This document shows, piece after piece, positions 34,185-47,250 of a DNA stretch of 64,000 bases. Origin of the DNA: Temnothorax longispinosus. Lineage: Eukaryota; Arthropoda; Insecta; Hymenoptera; Formicidae. Location: the NCBI RefSeq assembly GCF_030848805.1, contig NC_092358.1, positions 7,378,001 to 7,442,000 of the forward strand, given 5' to 3'. Both the position numbers and the translations under genes were made by a program. Positions within the stretch are counted from its first letter, which is position 1. The number at the start of each line of letters is the position of its first letter. Below the pieces are notes generated by a model. That model had not been told where the DNA came from, ran no database searches, and worked only from the letters and a program-made list of their open reading frames with translations.

Positions 34185-36424
34185 TACACCCTCCGGGCCT
34201 TCCGGAAAACGGAACGAAGAAACGATAGAAGAGATAACCGTATCGCGAAGCAGCGACCTGTCAGATGGTAGCATCGGCTGACATTTACATGCAGCGAAAC
34301 AATCGTACGTCATCTCCGGGAGAATTGTAAAGTAAAAGTTAGCTTCGTAACAACGCGCGCATTATACACCGACGGTTTTCAATTATACGGGGTGCTCGAG
34401 GTGAAAGTGCTCAATGAAACGCGCTTAAATATGCCGTTCTTGTGATATTTAAGTTGAATTAAGATCCATGTTTATTTATCCAATTTGTTCTACAAACGAA
34501 AACGATCCTGAAGTTTTTTAATTAAAAGAAAAACTATCTTTCGTGCCTCGCATCTTTATGCTTCTCAGAGATAAAAAAAATAACTAGAGTTTACCCGACA
34601 TATGTCACTACCTTACATGCGTCCACGTGTAATAAAACAGATAAGTATCTGGCAGGATCATATAACGTAGAGGGACGCGATTATTTGTAGCTATTTAATA
34701 ACGATCACGGACGAACTTAGCGACGCAAATTATCGCGTTACGTGCTCGCAAACGCGGTGACAGACGGCACGAATTCGTGCCGGGTATATTATCGCGCACG
34801 GTATATAATCGCGCATTGTAAATAAGGCCTTTTAAACACACTGTATATACACGACATTGACGGCGGACGGAGCTATTTCGCGAACGCTCGGATCGCGTGT
34901 GCGTTTACGATGCCTATGACGAAGTTCAGATAACAAAGTCCACTTAATGTTAATCGGAAACATCGTGTTCGTAGTCATAAAAGTGTTGTCTCATTAACAC
35001 TCCAAGGATCGTTCGATACGTCCGCCTCTAATAAGACTTAGAGACTCACCTTTATTGGCTTGAAAAAAAACTGGACATTATAGAATGCAAAATTTAATAT
35101 AAAAAAATGTATTTTGCATTAATTCTTATTCCTGCCTTTAAGCTTCTTATTTAAATCTAATAAGATTAGAGATAAAAATAGAAATAAAGATAAAGATGTA
35201 CAGATAGAAATATAGAGATAAATATAGAGATAAAGCTATAGAGATATAACATATAAAAAAAGCATTACGAGAACTCTTCGATTATATTTCTATTTCCGCG
35301 GGAATTATCTAAAAGTCTAACAGAGATATTTCATGTACACAACGCGCATCCGGCTTATGTAAAATATTTTTACATGTTTCCATATCTGTCGTGTGATTCC
35401 TCGAAATCTTCAACATTATCTCTCTCAGTAACCGCAATCTGAAATTAAAATTTTATACGTCACACACGCAAAAGAAATCGTTTAACTGCGAGGAAACGCA
35501 GACGAGTCGTGCGGCTTCCGAATTAATCGGATGGATTATTGCGGAATTGTTGCGCGACAGGACACATGAAGAATGCGAGATTCGTGCTTATTATAAGTAC
35601 CCGGACGCGGCAAGTATATAAAAAGTATATTCGCGTTACGACATGTGCGTTCGCAGCTGTCTGACCGCAGCGAACGCACCGACGTACAACGTCGCATCCA
35701 ATTGCCTTGGTGAACCGGTACTCGCACAACGCGAGATTAAACTCGGATCGATTCTCCAACTTGTCCATCTCGGCATGTGTCAGCCTCACCACTCGCGCGC
35801 CTTTATACGCAACAGTTTATATCTCGACTCGAGAATCTGAATTATCGAATCAGCGCGATACGAGGTACACGATACCAAGTAGTGCACGCGCGGGTACAAT
35901 ATCCGGGACAAGCGCGCAGATATACAACTGAATCATTTTAAAAATCACACATAGTACATAGTATGAACGTTATCTCGGAAATTCTTATCTTTTTGGGAGA
36001 TACAGGAGACGCGTTCGATAACAATATAAAAATATTCTGCTATTATTCTGTTGAGTTTCAGGCTCTTCTGAATGATTAAATGAGACGTGTGATTGCAAAA
36101 TTAGTAAGCTCCTTAAATAAATGGGAACTGAGGAAAACAGGAAAACTGGTTATACTTATACTGGTTACAGTTAGATGAGTTCTTTTTTTCTCAAAAGACG
36201 GATATCGATCATGTTACATAAGACGCAAAATATTGAGATCACCCTATTAAATTTCTGACAGAATATAAAAATATAAAAGAGACTTATCTAAGTCTTTAAT
36301 TATTTTTTCAAATTTAGGTCTTTCCGTCCATTATTACAAACACGAATTTTTAATTAGTTATAAAAACATTTTATTTTAAGAGATTACAAGGATGACATTT
36401 CCGTAATTAAAAACTTTTCATTAA
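34185..36424. other. non-coding stretch
   Basis: No recognised gene. 34690-34920 is CpG-rich. It includes an 18-bp perfect palindrome CGGCACGAATTCGTGCCG (34765-34782) followed by two copies of a 16-base unit, GGTATATTATCGCGCA-like (34783-34798 and 34800-34815). 35160-35250 is a purine-rich run of AGATA/GATAAA words. Overlapping frames at 35523-35931 are on both strands and unrecognised. Confidence 0.55.
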
Positions 36425-36914
36425 AAGGAAGTTTACACACGCAATGATTAGTGGCGCCAGTCGACTAGCGCCAGTAAAAATGCAAGTGTAAACAAACAAA
36501 GTGTAAATAATGCAAGTGTAAACTTGATACAAACTGACGCTAGTAATGTGGGCCTATTCTGTAACTGTTAACGACAGTTTCGTTATCGTTATATTGGCGT
36601 TGCGCATCAGCTTTTTTACCATATTATATAATATCTGCGCAAAGCAAATATAACGATAACGAAACTGTTGTTAAGAGTTACAGAATAGACCCACTCTGGT
36701 GGTTATTGGCCAAAGGATATATCATTAACCTCAAAACTTGAGGTTATATGGTTGCTGTCATTTACTGTGTGTTTAATTAATAAATGTTACATATTTTCCA
36801 TATTATACGCCAATAGCATCACTGTGTAAACACTTGTGAGTTTGTCAGTCGGTTTCTGGCGCCAATGAATGCCAGTCAGTTGGCGCCACTAATCATTGCG
36901 TGTGTAAACTCCCC
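36425..36914. mobile_element. TTAA-flanked DNA transposon with GGCGCCA-bearing terminal repeats
   Basis: The ends are inverted repeats of about 34 bp sharing a 30-base perfect core: AGTTTACACACGCAATGA followed by TTAGTGGCGCCA (36425-36459 and, inverted, 36881-36914). TTAA flanks both sides (36421-36424 and 36915-36918). GGCGCC recurs further in on the right (36859-36864), and ATGCAAGTGTAAAC is repeated directly near 36480 and 36509. The element has no coding capacity and is interrupted by a smaller MITE at 36548-36694. Without that insertion it would be about 340 bp. The family is not one I can name. Confidence 0.75.
36548..36694. mobile_element. 147-bp palindromic MITE nested in the TTAA element
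   Basis: The arms at 36548-36608 and 36635-36694 are inverted copies starting GTGGGYCTATTCTGTAAC. Both include ACAGTTTCGTTATCGTTATA and then a GCGCA block, around a short AT-rich centre (TTATATAA). No clear target duplication was found. It lies inside the 36425-36914 element, so it is the younger insertion. Confidence 0.75.
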
Positions 36915-36918
36915 TTAA

Positions 36919-38368
36919 CAGCGAAAAATTCTTTTCTTTGGCAGAGCATTTTGAAAAATGGAAAAATTTCTCTTCAGACTTGGATAAAAAATATATCAAA
37001 AGAGAAACGCGTGTGTACGGATTTTTTCGGAGTATTTACATCAAAAGTATCGATGCGTTTAACAAGTTTTACAATGCTATGCGCTTTGCGACAATGAAAT
37101 GTGTGTATGATATAAAATATTTTCTATTCCTGAATGGCGAATGTCGAATCGCAAACGTGTTTTTATCATTTCTGTATTTAACAAGTTTGGTAATTGCGCG
37201 CGCCATGAATATCCGGATTTAACAGGTTTTTAAACCCATCAAACACGCGTGTTCTTTTCGATTGCATTTTCGATCGCGATGCATTCTTGAAATTAAAGCA
37301 GCGCGCACGCGGAAGAATTCGCGATACAATGACTCGTTAAAACATCAAATGCCACGATGCCAGCTAATAGATAATCAATCGCGAATACATATTAAACGCG
37401 CGATTAATGGACGATATTGATCGGCATACGTTTTAGAAAATACGTTACACAATACCACAAGGTTTCTTTGAAACGCAATTAACCGAGAACCGTTTTTTTC
37501 TTAAAATAACACAGACATTCGTATTCGATTTTCCTACAAAAGAAACATAATAAAAAAAAAGATCGCGGAACAAAAATAAAAAATTACACGCGCGTGTTTC
37601 GAAACGTTTGAAAAATGTTTACGAACGTAAATATTTATATTTCTTTGTATTTCTATATCTTTTATCTGAAATAAAAGCTTGAAAATATTAACTTTTATAT
37701 TTCTTTTTGAAAAGTTCCATTATATTTTTAATATTGATACTATTATTAAGATAAGATAAAAATATTAGTCACTAAAAATAATAGACTAAAAAAATATCTA
37801 TAATAATTTTGCTGTTAACTTCTTTTAATAGCAAACTTTAATAATAAAACTTTCCTCATATATTCAATGTATTATCTACATTATTTTTACTTTGTAATCA
37901 AAGAGCTACAATGGACCTAAGTTATTTCAACAAAAATCTATGTAAAAGTATTTTTATATTCATATTATTTATGTGAAATACATACACAATGTATAATCTA
38001 CACGTGACATACGTCATAAATATTTCGTCGATAACTATCTAATCGTTCTTAGGAGTTATGTTTTACATTTTGTCATCTGTACGTTTGACAGCATTTGTCA
38101 GCGCTATGATAATTCAAATATTTCACATTCATACGTACAGATTCGACCTTTTCCTCTGCTATGCCCGCGCTATAATCCTCTTGCAATACCACGTTTTGCT
38201 GTTAGAGAAATAAGCTTGCTCTCTTTTCGCGTAAATTAAAAAAATAAAGAAAAAAGTGGATTACGTCTAAAAATGTTCCAAAAAATCATGTCTAAAACCG
38301 TAATAAACACGGAATTAACAGATCGCATTAATTTTTTAAATTTCGTGTATTTAAGTTAGTAAAAACTG

Positions 38369-38370
<2 letters not shown>
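36919..38370. other. non-coding, AT-rich to the right
   Basis: No recognised gene. 37200-37430 has scattered CpG words. 37500-37900 is AT-rich with A runs. The open frames at 36900-37222 run out of the transposon end and have no recognised similarity. Confidence 0.6.
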
Positions 38371-38424
<54 letters not shown>

Positions 38425-38428
38425 ATAA

Positions 38429-38464
<36 letters not shown>
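38371..38464. repeat. compound microsatellite (AT)n-(GT)n-(AC)n
   Basis: 24 AT units (38371-38418), three GT units (38419-38424), a short TATAAATATAT bridge, then 15 AC units (38435-38464). Confidence 0.95.
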
Positions 38465-38466
<2 letters not shown>

Positions 38467-41400
38467 TATTCTTGAACATCGTAGAAAAATTATCTAGCAT
38501 AATATTTCTCTATTATAATTTCAAATTGTTCCATTTTATCATTCCATTACTATTTTATCGTACTTTAATTATTCCATTCATTATATATTCCTCGAAGAAT
38601 GTATTATTAAAATTGACATCAAGGTTTCTGGGACATACTATATAGTATGATTAACGTTAATGCTGTGTCACTTGGAGAATATAAAATCTGACTTTTTTTC
38701 AAATACGCTTCTTCCGTAGTTATTCGCGTAGTATTCACACGGAGGAAGCACCTCCGTGCATACTTATTTACATAGCATGAATTATGGCGAAAGATGCACT
38801 CACTCTTGCATTTTCTTGAAAGTATACACGTTATGCCGTATCGAGGTATACTAAATAAATTCTCAATGTTATTATACTGCCGCATATTGCTAATTATACT
38901 AATTATTATTCGCTATCAGAGTATCAGGAATGTCAAAGCTAAATAAATTTCGTCCTGCACGACCTTGCTAAGCCTTACGTGATTAATGAATTTTCAAATT
39001 TTTTGCACCGATATGGAATTATGCTTTGACGAAGCAACGCCATACGATAAACTGTTTCTGGAGGTTTACCCGATTAAGCTAGTTGCACATCACCAACGGT
39101 TTCATTAATTCAGCAGTTGTAAGATACGTCGTCCCGAGACGAGAAAGTTTGATATATCCGAGAGACATCAAAGGTTATGTGATATAAATTTGAAATTATA
39201 GGAATCAGAAATTCTGATTTCTGGTACATTCCGATTTCTAATATAGAAGTTTAATGCGTGAAAATTCTGGAACTATAAATAGCTCTTAATATCTTACCTA
39301 ATGTATAAACATCTAAAAGGAACTTTAAAAAGTACTTACAAAAGTATAATTTAAAAAACATATATGTATAGAACTAATCCAGAATAAATACAAAAGTTGG
39401 AGATCTTATATAGAAAGAGCTAATAATTTAATCAGATCAGATTAGTACAATCATCAGTAGTATTTTACCGATTCACTCTCGGGAGACTTTAAGCCAATGT
39501 GTCCCCTGAGAACTTGTGTAAAATAGACGGCAATTATAAGACCGCGCAATAAATAGGCGGGGTTGGTTATTTATTCTCGCTTACAGACCCTCTAAGGGCG
39601 CATAGTGCACGTAAACAAAGTATACGTACGTGGAATGTAAAGTATACGCGCTAGCTTATATCGTCGCGTTGGCTGGAAAGTTCAGGCATATTTTAACCAC
39701 ACGAGACATACTAAAACTCCCGACTGAAATACGGGCTTTATTTTCAATATGATTTTCCCTTTTCACTTAATCAATGCGCCGGAAAGACGAGAAATTACAG
39801 ACGCGATAAATAAACGATTTGAAGTTAACTCTTCTCAGACAGAAATTCAATGGGGTCAACATTAGTCGCAAATTTTTATTTTTGAATCATTATTTTTATT
39901 ATCAGTCGTTGTGCGCCTAATTAAGTCAAAGTCACCGCACGTTAAAAGATATGTTGATGCATTTCCCGCACCGATTTGCACCGCGCGATATGTATGCCAT
40001 TGCCGTGGGATTGCACGTTGTAAACAATGCAGTCGTATAAGTGCGAAACAGCAGAGCAGGTGCCGCTAGCGCAAATACCAACGTCGTCTTCATCGTCGTC
40101 GTCAATTTAAAGCGACCGTCGACGGGTCGTAATTGGCCCGATAACAATCCGCGATCCGTGAGGCTGGCGGATGCGATTAAACGCGCGCCTGCCATCGTAA
40201 GCGAGCCGTGATAAAGCGGACCCGTATGCGGAATAACGATCGCGATCGTGCCATTCCGAAGCTCAAACTCGTGCCATTCTGCGGATCGCGCTCGGTACTG
40301 AGACAGTGTATACTTGAGGGCCTTGAGGCCCTATAATCGTGAGAGTAAAATTAGATTTGATCGCGAGAGAAAGTATTCGCAGAAAAATAGTAATTTAAAT
40401 CTAGATTTTTCTAATGTTCTCTCTAAGGATATTAAAAAACCGTATTAATAAGTTAATATTTTGTAAATATTTATACCTATCAAATTTTAGAATGGATTGA
40501 ACTTCAAAGATTTGTTCAATTCGTCATTGTAACTAAACTTTGTGTAAAATTTTTAAATACGTGCAATCTCACGGCAATACGGCATACATATCGCGCGGCG
40601 CAAATCAGTCAATGCAGGAAATGTAGCGACATATCTTTTAACGTGTAATGGCTTTGACTTAATTATGCGCACACTGATGAAAACTAATTTTTTAACAGAA
40701 CTTCAGAGTTAAATAGCAATCTTCTCTCTTCAAAATTAAAAACTCACAATAACAAAGAGTTTTTACTATGAAATTCAAGATTGATACACGAACCATGATT
40801 AAAAGAGATATATTAATTCTTTACTCGTATAATGACGTATAATATTATCATCTCGATAAATCTCTCAATAGAATGTCTATATATATATATATATATAATA
40901 TATATAATAATTAAAAAGTTTCTAAAATAAATCGGAAGAAAGCCGATCGCTTTCAGTTGTCTCCAGTCGTTGACGCTAACTCCTCGATTCGTTTTGTAGA
41001 GCCACGTTGAAACGACAACATACGTAAGGAGCGTAATCTATTTATCCGGGCGAGCTAATAAAACGACACACAATGCGCAATTTGGTCATCGTCGATGAAT
41101 GGATGTAAACCTCACAAGATATTTTCCATGACGTATTCATGATATAATGGGGAACCAGAGCGTGGCTGAATGGTAACCACGAGATCGTTCTTCGTAACTC
41201 GAATTGTGCGAGCGTTATGAAAGGCGTAAATCGCTATCGTTTGAGCGAACGTTTATACACGTGAAACTCGATGATAGTAAGAAATACCATTCACATCGCG
41301 ACCATAAAATACACTTAATATTTCCACACTTTCTTCGTATCGTCACACGCAATATCCGTTGCAAAATAATTGCCTTTCATAGAAGCCTTTCTGCCTGAAG

Positions 41401-44400
41401 AATTATTAATAAGAATAAATAAATGAGATAAATACCCTCTCTTGCTTTTCCTTCCATCTTTGTTGTGCAATCATTCTTTATGTAGTTAGTCTATTAAAAA
41501 CTTTCCGTCGTTCATGGAACTGCGTCTCAAATTACTGTTTCAATATTATGACGGAAACTCCATTATCATGGAAAAATTAAAGCGTAACGCAGAATCAAGA
41601 AAAACATATTAGCCATTGTAATTCAAAGTATGCATTAGTTCAAATGTTGATTCAAGAAATGTCACGGAGAGAAAACGTTTGTACGTCTGTACTTGAAATC
41701 TACGAGTCCGTTAAAAATTCCATTCGCTAATTCAATCTGACTGCCGTTCTCGACGGCAGTCGAATTTAATCAACGATCCTTTAATATCGCAAAACAATCA
41801 CTTCCCGCGATTGCTTTTGATGCATCGCGAAATGAAATTTGCGCGATATTTCGCGATGAACCGGAAACAAAAAAGCGACCGAAATCCCTGCGCATTGCGC
41901 GCGGTCCAACATAAGCGTTACCCGAAACGCGCGCTCGTATATTTCGGGCGATAACGCACGCGATGGAATAGCGAAGCTTCGGAAAGCATCGGAGAGCACA
42001 CGCCCGGTAATATCCCCGGGGAAATAACGCGCACTGTGATAAAAAATAATTTACAGGCAAAGTGATGACTTTGCGCGGCGCGCGTTTCAATTATCGCGCG
42101 GCGTGTGTAGAGCGCGGCGACAGTTTCAACGCTGACGTTAGTTAGGGGCGTCACGATTTATGACAAGCGCGACCGAGTGGTCCTGTGTGTTTGTGGTCCA
42201 TTTACACGGAACGATTACCAGCACCGACATATAGTATATCGTTATTATTTCGACGTGTCTCATTAAGGAAAAAAAGGCCGGATTTCGTAATTATTTAGCT
42301 GCTTCCAATATAAACACTTTATCTCGCTCACAATCAGAAACTCATATTTCACATCGACAAACTGTCTCGCTCTCTCGATTTACGAGTGAAATAAATGAAA
42401 ACAGCAGAAACATAGCAAAAAAATTTTGAAGCAATCGAGCAATTTAATTTCCAATCAAACAATTCTCGTAGATAAACGCCCACAAAAAAATTCCATATTA
42501 AAAAAGATACTGTATATTCTATTAATTTACAAATAAAATCACAAAATGCGAGATAACAGATATTTCGAAGGAGAATTCTAACAATATTTACCTCGATAAG
42601 AAATTCATAAAATCCAAATCCATGGAAGCAAAGTACAATGGATATTTTTAAGCCGAATAAATATCCTCATGACCTCTTATTCCTTTATCTCATCTCTTTC
42701 GTATCTGTGTGTTTGCTTATGGAAAAAACCTTATCAATAACAAGAAGCGAGATAATATCGCTTATAGGTACTTATTGCAAGAAGTATATTGTGTATATTA
42801 GTCAGGTATCACGAGTATCAAGATAAGCGCGATAAATGTCATCCTACCATCAGCGCGCGACAGGTCAACGGCAGCGCTACGCGATCCGTCAGCTTTTATC
42901 CTAATAGCCGACTTCTCGCCCTCGACGATAGTGTTATCTGTCAAATAGGTAAGCGCGATGCGCGTCGAGTAGACCGCATACACGTCGCGCGTCTATGTAT
43001 ATACTTAACGAGAATGAATCCGATCGTGTGTCATCTCATTTATGCATGATATTCTTAATACTCTCTGCCCGACGACAGTCAATTTTCACTCAATTTTTCC
43101 CTGATCAATATTTGAGCGCGGTATAATTAGATATAAGAATCTATAGCGATAAACGCGCGATGAGAATAATAAATCGATGAGTCGAGCAAGACGTTACGCA
43201 AAAGCTGTTGCGATTTACGCGAGTTCCTCTGCGATAAGGCGCAAAGTGCTTCGAAACGGAAATATCACAGACATTTAAGAGACTCATCATTATGATAAGT
43301 GCGATAAACAATGGCTACGATATTCCTGATTAAAGACATTTAAATCGCAATATATGTGACATATAACATCAACAACAATGCAGTATATGTGACATATTAA
43401 TCATGGATGTCATTCCGGGGAAATACCGAGACAAACAAATACGGAGTGGACTCGTGCAAATTCTACGTATAGGCTCTAATAGCCACTTCTTTCAATTTCC
43501 TCCTGCCCCTCTCTCTCTCTTTCTCTCTAGCTCTCCCGTCGCGATTGTATTCGAAAGCCGTACGAAATGAACCGTAATACACGGAGGCGTATAATTCGCG
43601 CGCCATGTCGCCGCGACTTCGCAATCGCCAATTGACGGGCTTTCAGATATATCAAGTGGGTTTCGCGTCCTCCTCTCGCAATCCACGAAATTGCTATAAT
43701 GCGACACCGTGTAACGAGGCTGACATCTGGCGCGTTAAATAACACGCGGCTACCACGATTGAAACGAGCACACATATACTCGCAAACAAATCTCTCGAGA
43801 GTACGTTATTTTTGGCACGCATTAACGGATTACACGGCGAGACTGTCGGGAATCATTTTCGATTATTGGCGATACGAAAGACTAAACAAAGAAGTACGAG
43901 ATTCAATATATAAACAGCTTCTGAATTAAACGTGTGCGAAAATAAAGGAATTTTTGCGAATGAGATTTCCAGAGAGCAAATAATAGATATGTAATGTAAT
44001 AAATATACGGATGAATGATTAATTGATTAATAAAATAAATAATATTAAGAGAATTAATAGAGAGAAATTAGATGTTTTAATTTTAGTGGTTTTTTTAATG
44101 ATACCTCTTCTCGGAATTAAAGAATTTTATGAATATTTACGGTCATCGCAATACCAATAAACTTAAATTAGTGAATATTACTTGAATCAGTGAACTAATT
44201 AAATGATGGCCCATTTACGTAATATTCGCTAATTATAGTTCCTAGTTCCCAATTGTCCCAGCACACCTAGAGATTTTCCAACCGTCAATGGAAGATTAAT
44301 ACTATCTATTTAGGTCAGTTTACATCGACCGTATATTAACTAATCCTAGATAAGCAATTCGCTCTCCTTTTCTGTATTGCAGCTTTGTGCGCAAACATAG

Positions 44401-46384
44401 TAAAACTAGATTCAATTAGGATTAGCGGCAATTACCTATTGCTAAAGCAATAGTTTGTAAAAAAAACTATTGCGTAGAAAAATAATATATAGAAAATATA
44501 TATATAATACAAAAATAATATATAAAAAGATAAATTACATATCAAATAATTCAATTTAATAATAACCAAAAAATTATATATTATATTATATTATATTAAA
44601 TATCATGGTAAAATGCCTCGAAATTATTCGTGTCGAAGGTATAAATACTGATTCCCAATATTTTCAACAAAAAAATTCGCACATTCGCAAAAGATCGTAT
44701 TAGAAGGATTAAAGGTCGATTCGAGCGCTACGAACGTCAGAAGGGTTAAAGATCGAACGTGCCGGCTGCTACGTAATCATTACAAATCTACGGGCTGCAT
44801 TCCAAAGCGGCAGTTCCCCTTCAATCCTCGTTCTCGCACGAGGCCTTATATTACGTAATCCCTTACCTTTCTTCCTTTCTCGTCTATCTCTCTCCCTCTC
44901 TCTTTCAGCGACGCTCAAGCTTGTGAGTCTTCGGAGTTCGCCCACGTGTCAGATAGCTCATCTCTTTCTCTCCCTCCCTCCCCCCCTCTCTCTCTCTCTT
45001 CCAGTCTCTCTCTTTCCTTCTTTGCTTCGCAGTTCGGCGTAAGCGGCAGCCTTGGCCTTCGAGGCTTCAAACGAGATCCATCGAAGCCCTCGTTTAAGTC
45101 GACTCGTCCTCTCTTCTTTTCTTTATCTATTGATCCTAGAATATGACACAGGTCTCGCCATCACACGAGGGCGCTTTCATATACCGATACGATTGGGCCT
45201 TGCGCACCCTGCGTCGTTTCAACGTGTCTAATAGAATGACTCTAATAAAGTAATTCTCTTCCCATTTACTATTTAATCCTGTTATTTCTTTTCCATGGTT
45301 AACCTTTCCCGATCAAGACTACAATAATTATTTTACGACTGAGTGCCGCTATCAGGTGCCGCATTAAAAGTGGATAGCAAGAGTATATAAAATTGGAAAA
45401 ACCCCGCCATCGTCGTACTTACTATTAAATTTTCGCTAAACTTTACGATTCGCTCTAACTTATACGTACGTATGTAAAATTCGTAATTAATACCTGTAAT
45501 TAATATCGTAAGTAATTTTCTCTTCTCAATTCTTTATATTTATGTTGAGAATAAACTAATTTATCACTGAAACATCTTTTTATTTAGCTCGTATTGTTGG
45601 CCTGCCTATTTACCACGTTACTCTTCGTGTTAATACCTGTAACAAATATCCGAGAATATATGTAATACAAGCCTCGAGCGTTAAATGATTATGCTAACCC
45701 GAATAAAACGCGCAGAAAGAAACCAGTTTTTATAAACTCGTTCAACGGCGTTTGAAAAGTCTGCCTGGTTCGAGCTCGGCCGAGGTCCTATACGACCCTC
45801 GGAACGTGGTTGTAGAATTTAGGGGACAAGGACCCCTCAAAATTTCAAGGAACACATGGCCGAAATAAGGATCGCCGAACGAAGTGGCGCCGATGCAGTA
45901 ACTGACCTTCTCAATGCAACCGGTTTTGCATTCACAGGGGCTCCCCTGCGCTCCTACCGTCGTCGCTCCTCAAACCGGAAAACCTAATAGCTCTTGCTCG
46001 GCATTCGCTGGATGTATGTATAGCAACGGCAATAATTCAATGTCCTTTCTTACGGACCGCACGATCCGTTCGCGGGTTATTCGTGTCCCTTGCGAAAATG
46101 CCCGATCATTTGTGTTTTGAAAAGGCGGGGAACCACGAGAGACCGTTGCCGCGACTGTTGACGATCGTGAATCGCCGGCGTGTAAGACCGTTCCCGCGTA
46201 ATTACCATTCAAGGATTCTTTCATGAATGACGAAGATAATTTTTTTTCTTTTCGAAAAGATCTGAGAGCAGCTTATTCAGTTTTAAAATATCTTATCGAT
46301 AGCGTCTCAAATTTAAATTAAAATGAGATTTATTAGTAATAAAATTATGTGAATTGGGATTGGGAACAGAGATAGATATAGAGA
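38465..46384. other. non-coding stretch with scattered CpG-rich blocks
   Basis: No recognised gene. A (TA)n run lies at 40878-40897. A hairpin with 8-bp arms (GACTGCCG / CGGCAGTC) lies at 41739-41761. 41880-42160 is CpG-rich. A 13-base word ATATGTGACATAT is repeated at about 43352 and 43385. Pyrimidine tracts lie at 43503-43535 and 44870-45022, the latter ending some 150 bases before a GC-richer segment. 44460-44600 is AT-rich. The minus-strand frame at 39932-40195 has an internal hydrophobic run that could pass for a signal peptide. A small Cys-rich minus-strand frame lies at 45907-45968. Neither is strong enough to call a gene. Confidence 0.5.
44957..45022. repeat. pyrimidine (CT)n tract
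   Basis: Almost pure C/T on the plus strand, with TCTCTCTCTC and CCCTCCCTCCCCCCC stretches. Read on the minus strand it is a GAGA tract. Confidence 0.8.
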
Positions 46385-46386
46385 TA

Positions 46387-46455
46387 CTCTCTATAAATCT
46401 GAATCAGTAAATAGTCACTGATATCAGTGACATTCACTGATTCAGATTTAGAGAG
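46387..46455. mobile_element. palindromic MITE, CTCTCTAAATCTGAATCAGT family, copy 1
   Basis: A 69-bp inverted repeat from CTCTCTATAAATCTGAATCA to its inverse ending TTCAGATTTAGAGAG, with an inner TCACTGATATCAGTGA palindrome. It is flanked by TA on both sides (46385-46386 and 46456-46457). It shares its ends and inner CACTGA words with the copy at 51873-51981, which shows that it is a dispersed family. No coding capacity. Confidence 0.8.
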
Positions 46456-46457
46456 TA

Positions 46458-47250
46458 CATATACACAGTGTCCCGTATGTTATTTCAAAGCCAGATTAGA
46501 GTAACAGCAAAACGTCTTACCCTTATCTCGCCGGCAATCAATGTCAAGGTAGTGTTTTCTCGCCGCTCGAGAGTCACTTCACTTTTTTTTCTCTCCTCCT
46601 CCTCCTCCTCCCAGCGTCACTTTCGCGAATGTCAATTTGCAAATCGCGTCACGTATTCGCGCGACGAAAGCACCCGGGATCCGTCTCGGACTACCGCGGG
46701 CGAGACGTGACTCGCTTGGCGAGGGAAAAACCCGGAGGGAAAATCCGAGCGCGGAGGCGAGACAAAATTCGAAATGTGCGAGAATCGACCGAAGGGGAAA
46801 AGAACACTCGACGGAGTGCGCGAACCGCGCGACGCACTCCTTACGGGACGACGATGCGGACTGACGTGCTCGAGCGATGCGGCTCGCCTAGCTGTGCGCT
46901 GTGCTCCGGTGGTGCTCCCGTCAGCCCGTCACTCCCGCTGGGGAGCCGACCGACGGCGCGGCGCGCCGGTCGCGAGTCGCCGCGCACGCCGGATTGGCCC
47001 TCGCGCGGCCGCGAACTTCGACATACAAATCGAAATCGTTGCGGTGACCGCGAACGTGAAGATGACAAGATTGCGCCGCGAGACGCTGGACTGATTTACG
47101 AAGAGCTTATTCATGCAGGTGCGAGCAGGTCAGGTCGATTCAGCGCGCTCCAGATTACCCCGCTCCACCGACAAAAGCGACGATTTAGGATACGATTATC
47201 TGAAAAACGCCGCAAGTGGGGAGTCGCGGTAATTCTCGCGTTTTAAAGGT
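46458..47250. other. CpG-rich block with long open frame and acceptor-like tract
   Basis: The most GC- and CpG-rich part of the window (about 46615-47245). A polypyrimidine run ending (TCC)n-CAG at 46581-46614 looks like a 3' splice site. A 205-codon plus-strand frame follows at 46629-47246, open through the acceptor. Its product is dominated by Arg, Ser, Thr, Pro and Gly, with no recognisable domain, and frames of 60-106 codons overlap it on both strands. That is typical of stop-poor CpG-rich DNA. A first exon or promoter of a host gene is possible. A protein-coding exon is not supported by any family match I can make. Confidence 0.35.
46593..46610. repeat. (TCC)n microsatellite
   Basis: Six TCC-type units within a longer pyrimidine run. 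Confidence 0.85.

Noticed and set aside
41163..41173. tRNA A-box-like sequence TGGCTGAATGG
   Set aside because: No matching B box and no foldable cloverleaf around it.
46629..47246. 205-codon open frame as a protein gene
   Set aside because: The product is Arg/Ser/Pro-rich without a domain, and the frame is overlapped by several others on both strands, as expected in stop-poor CpG-rich DNA.
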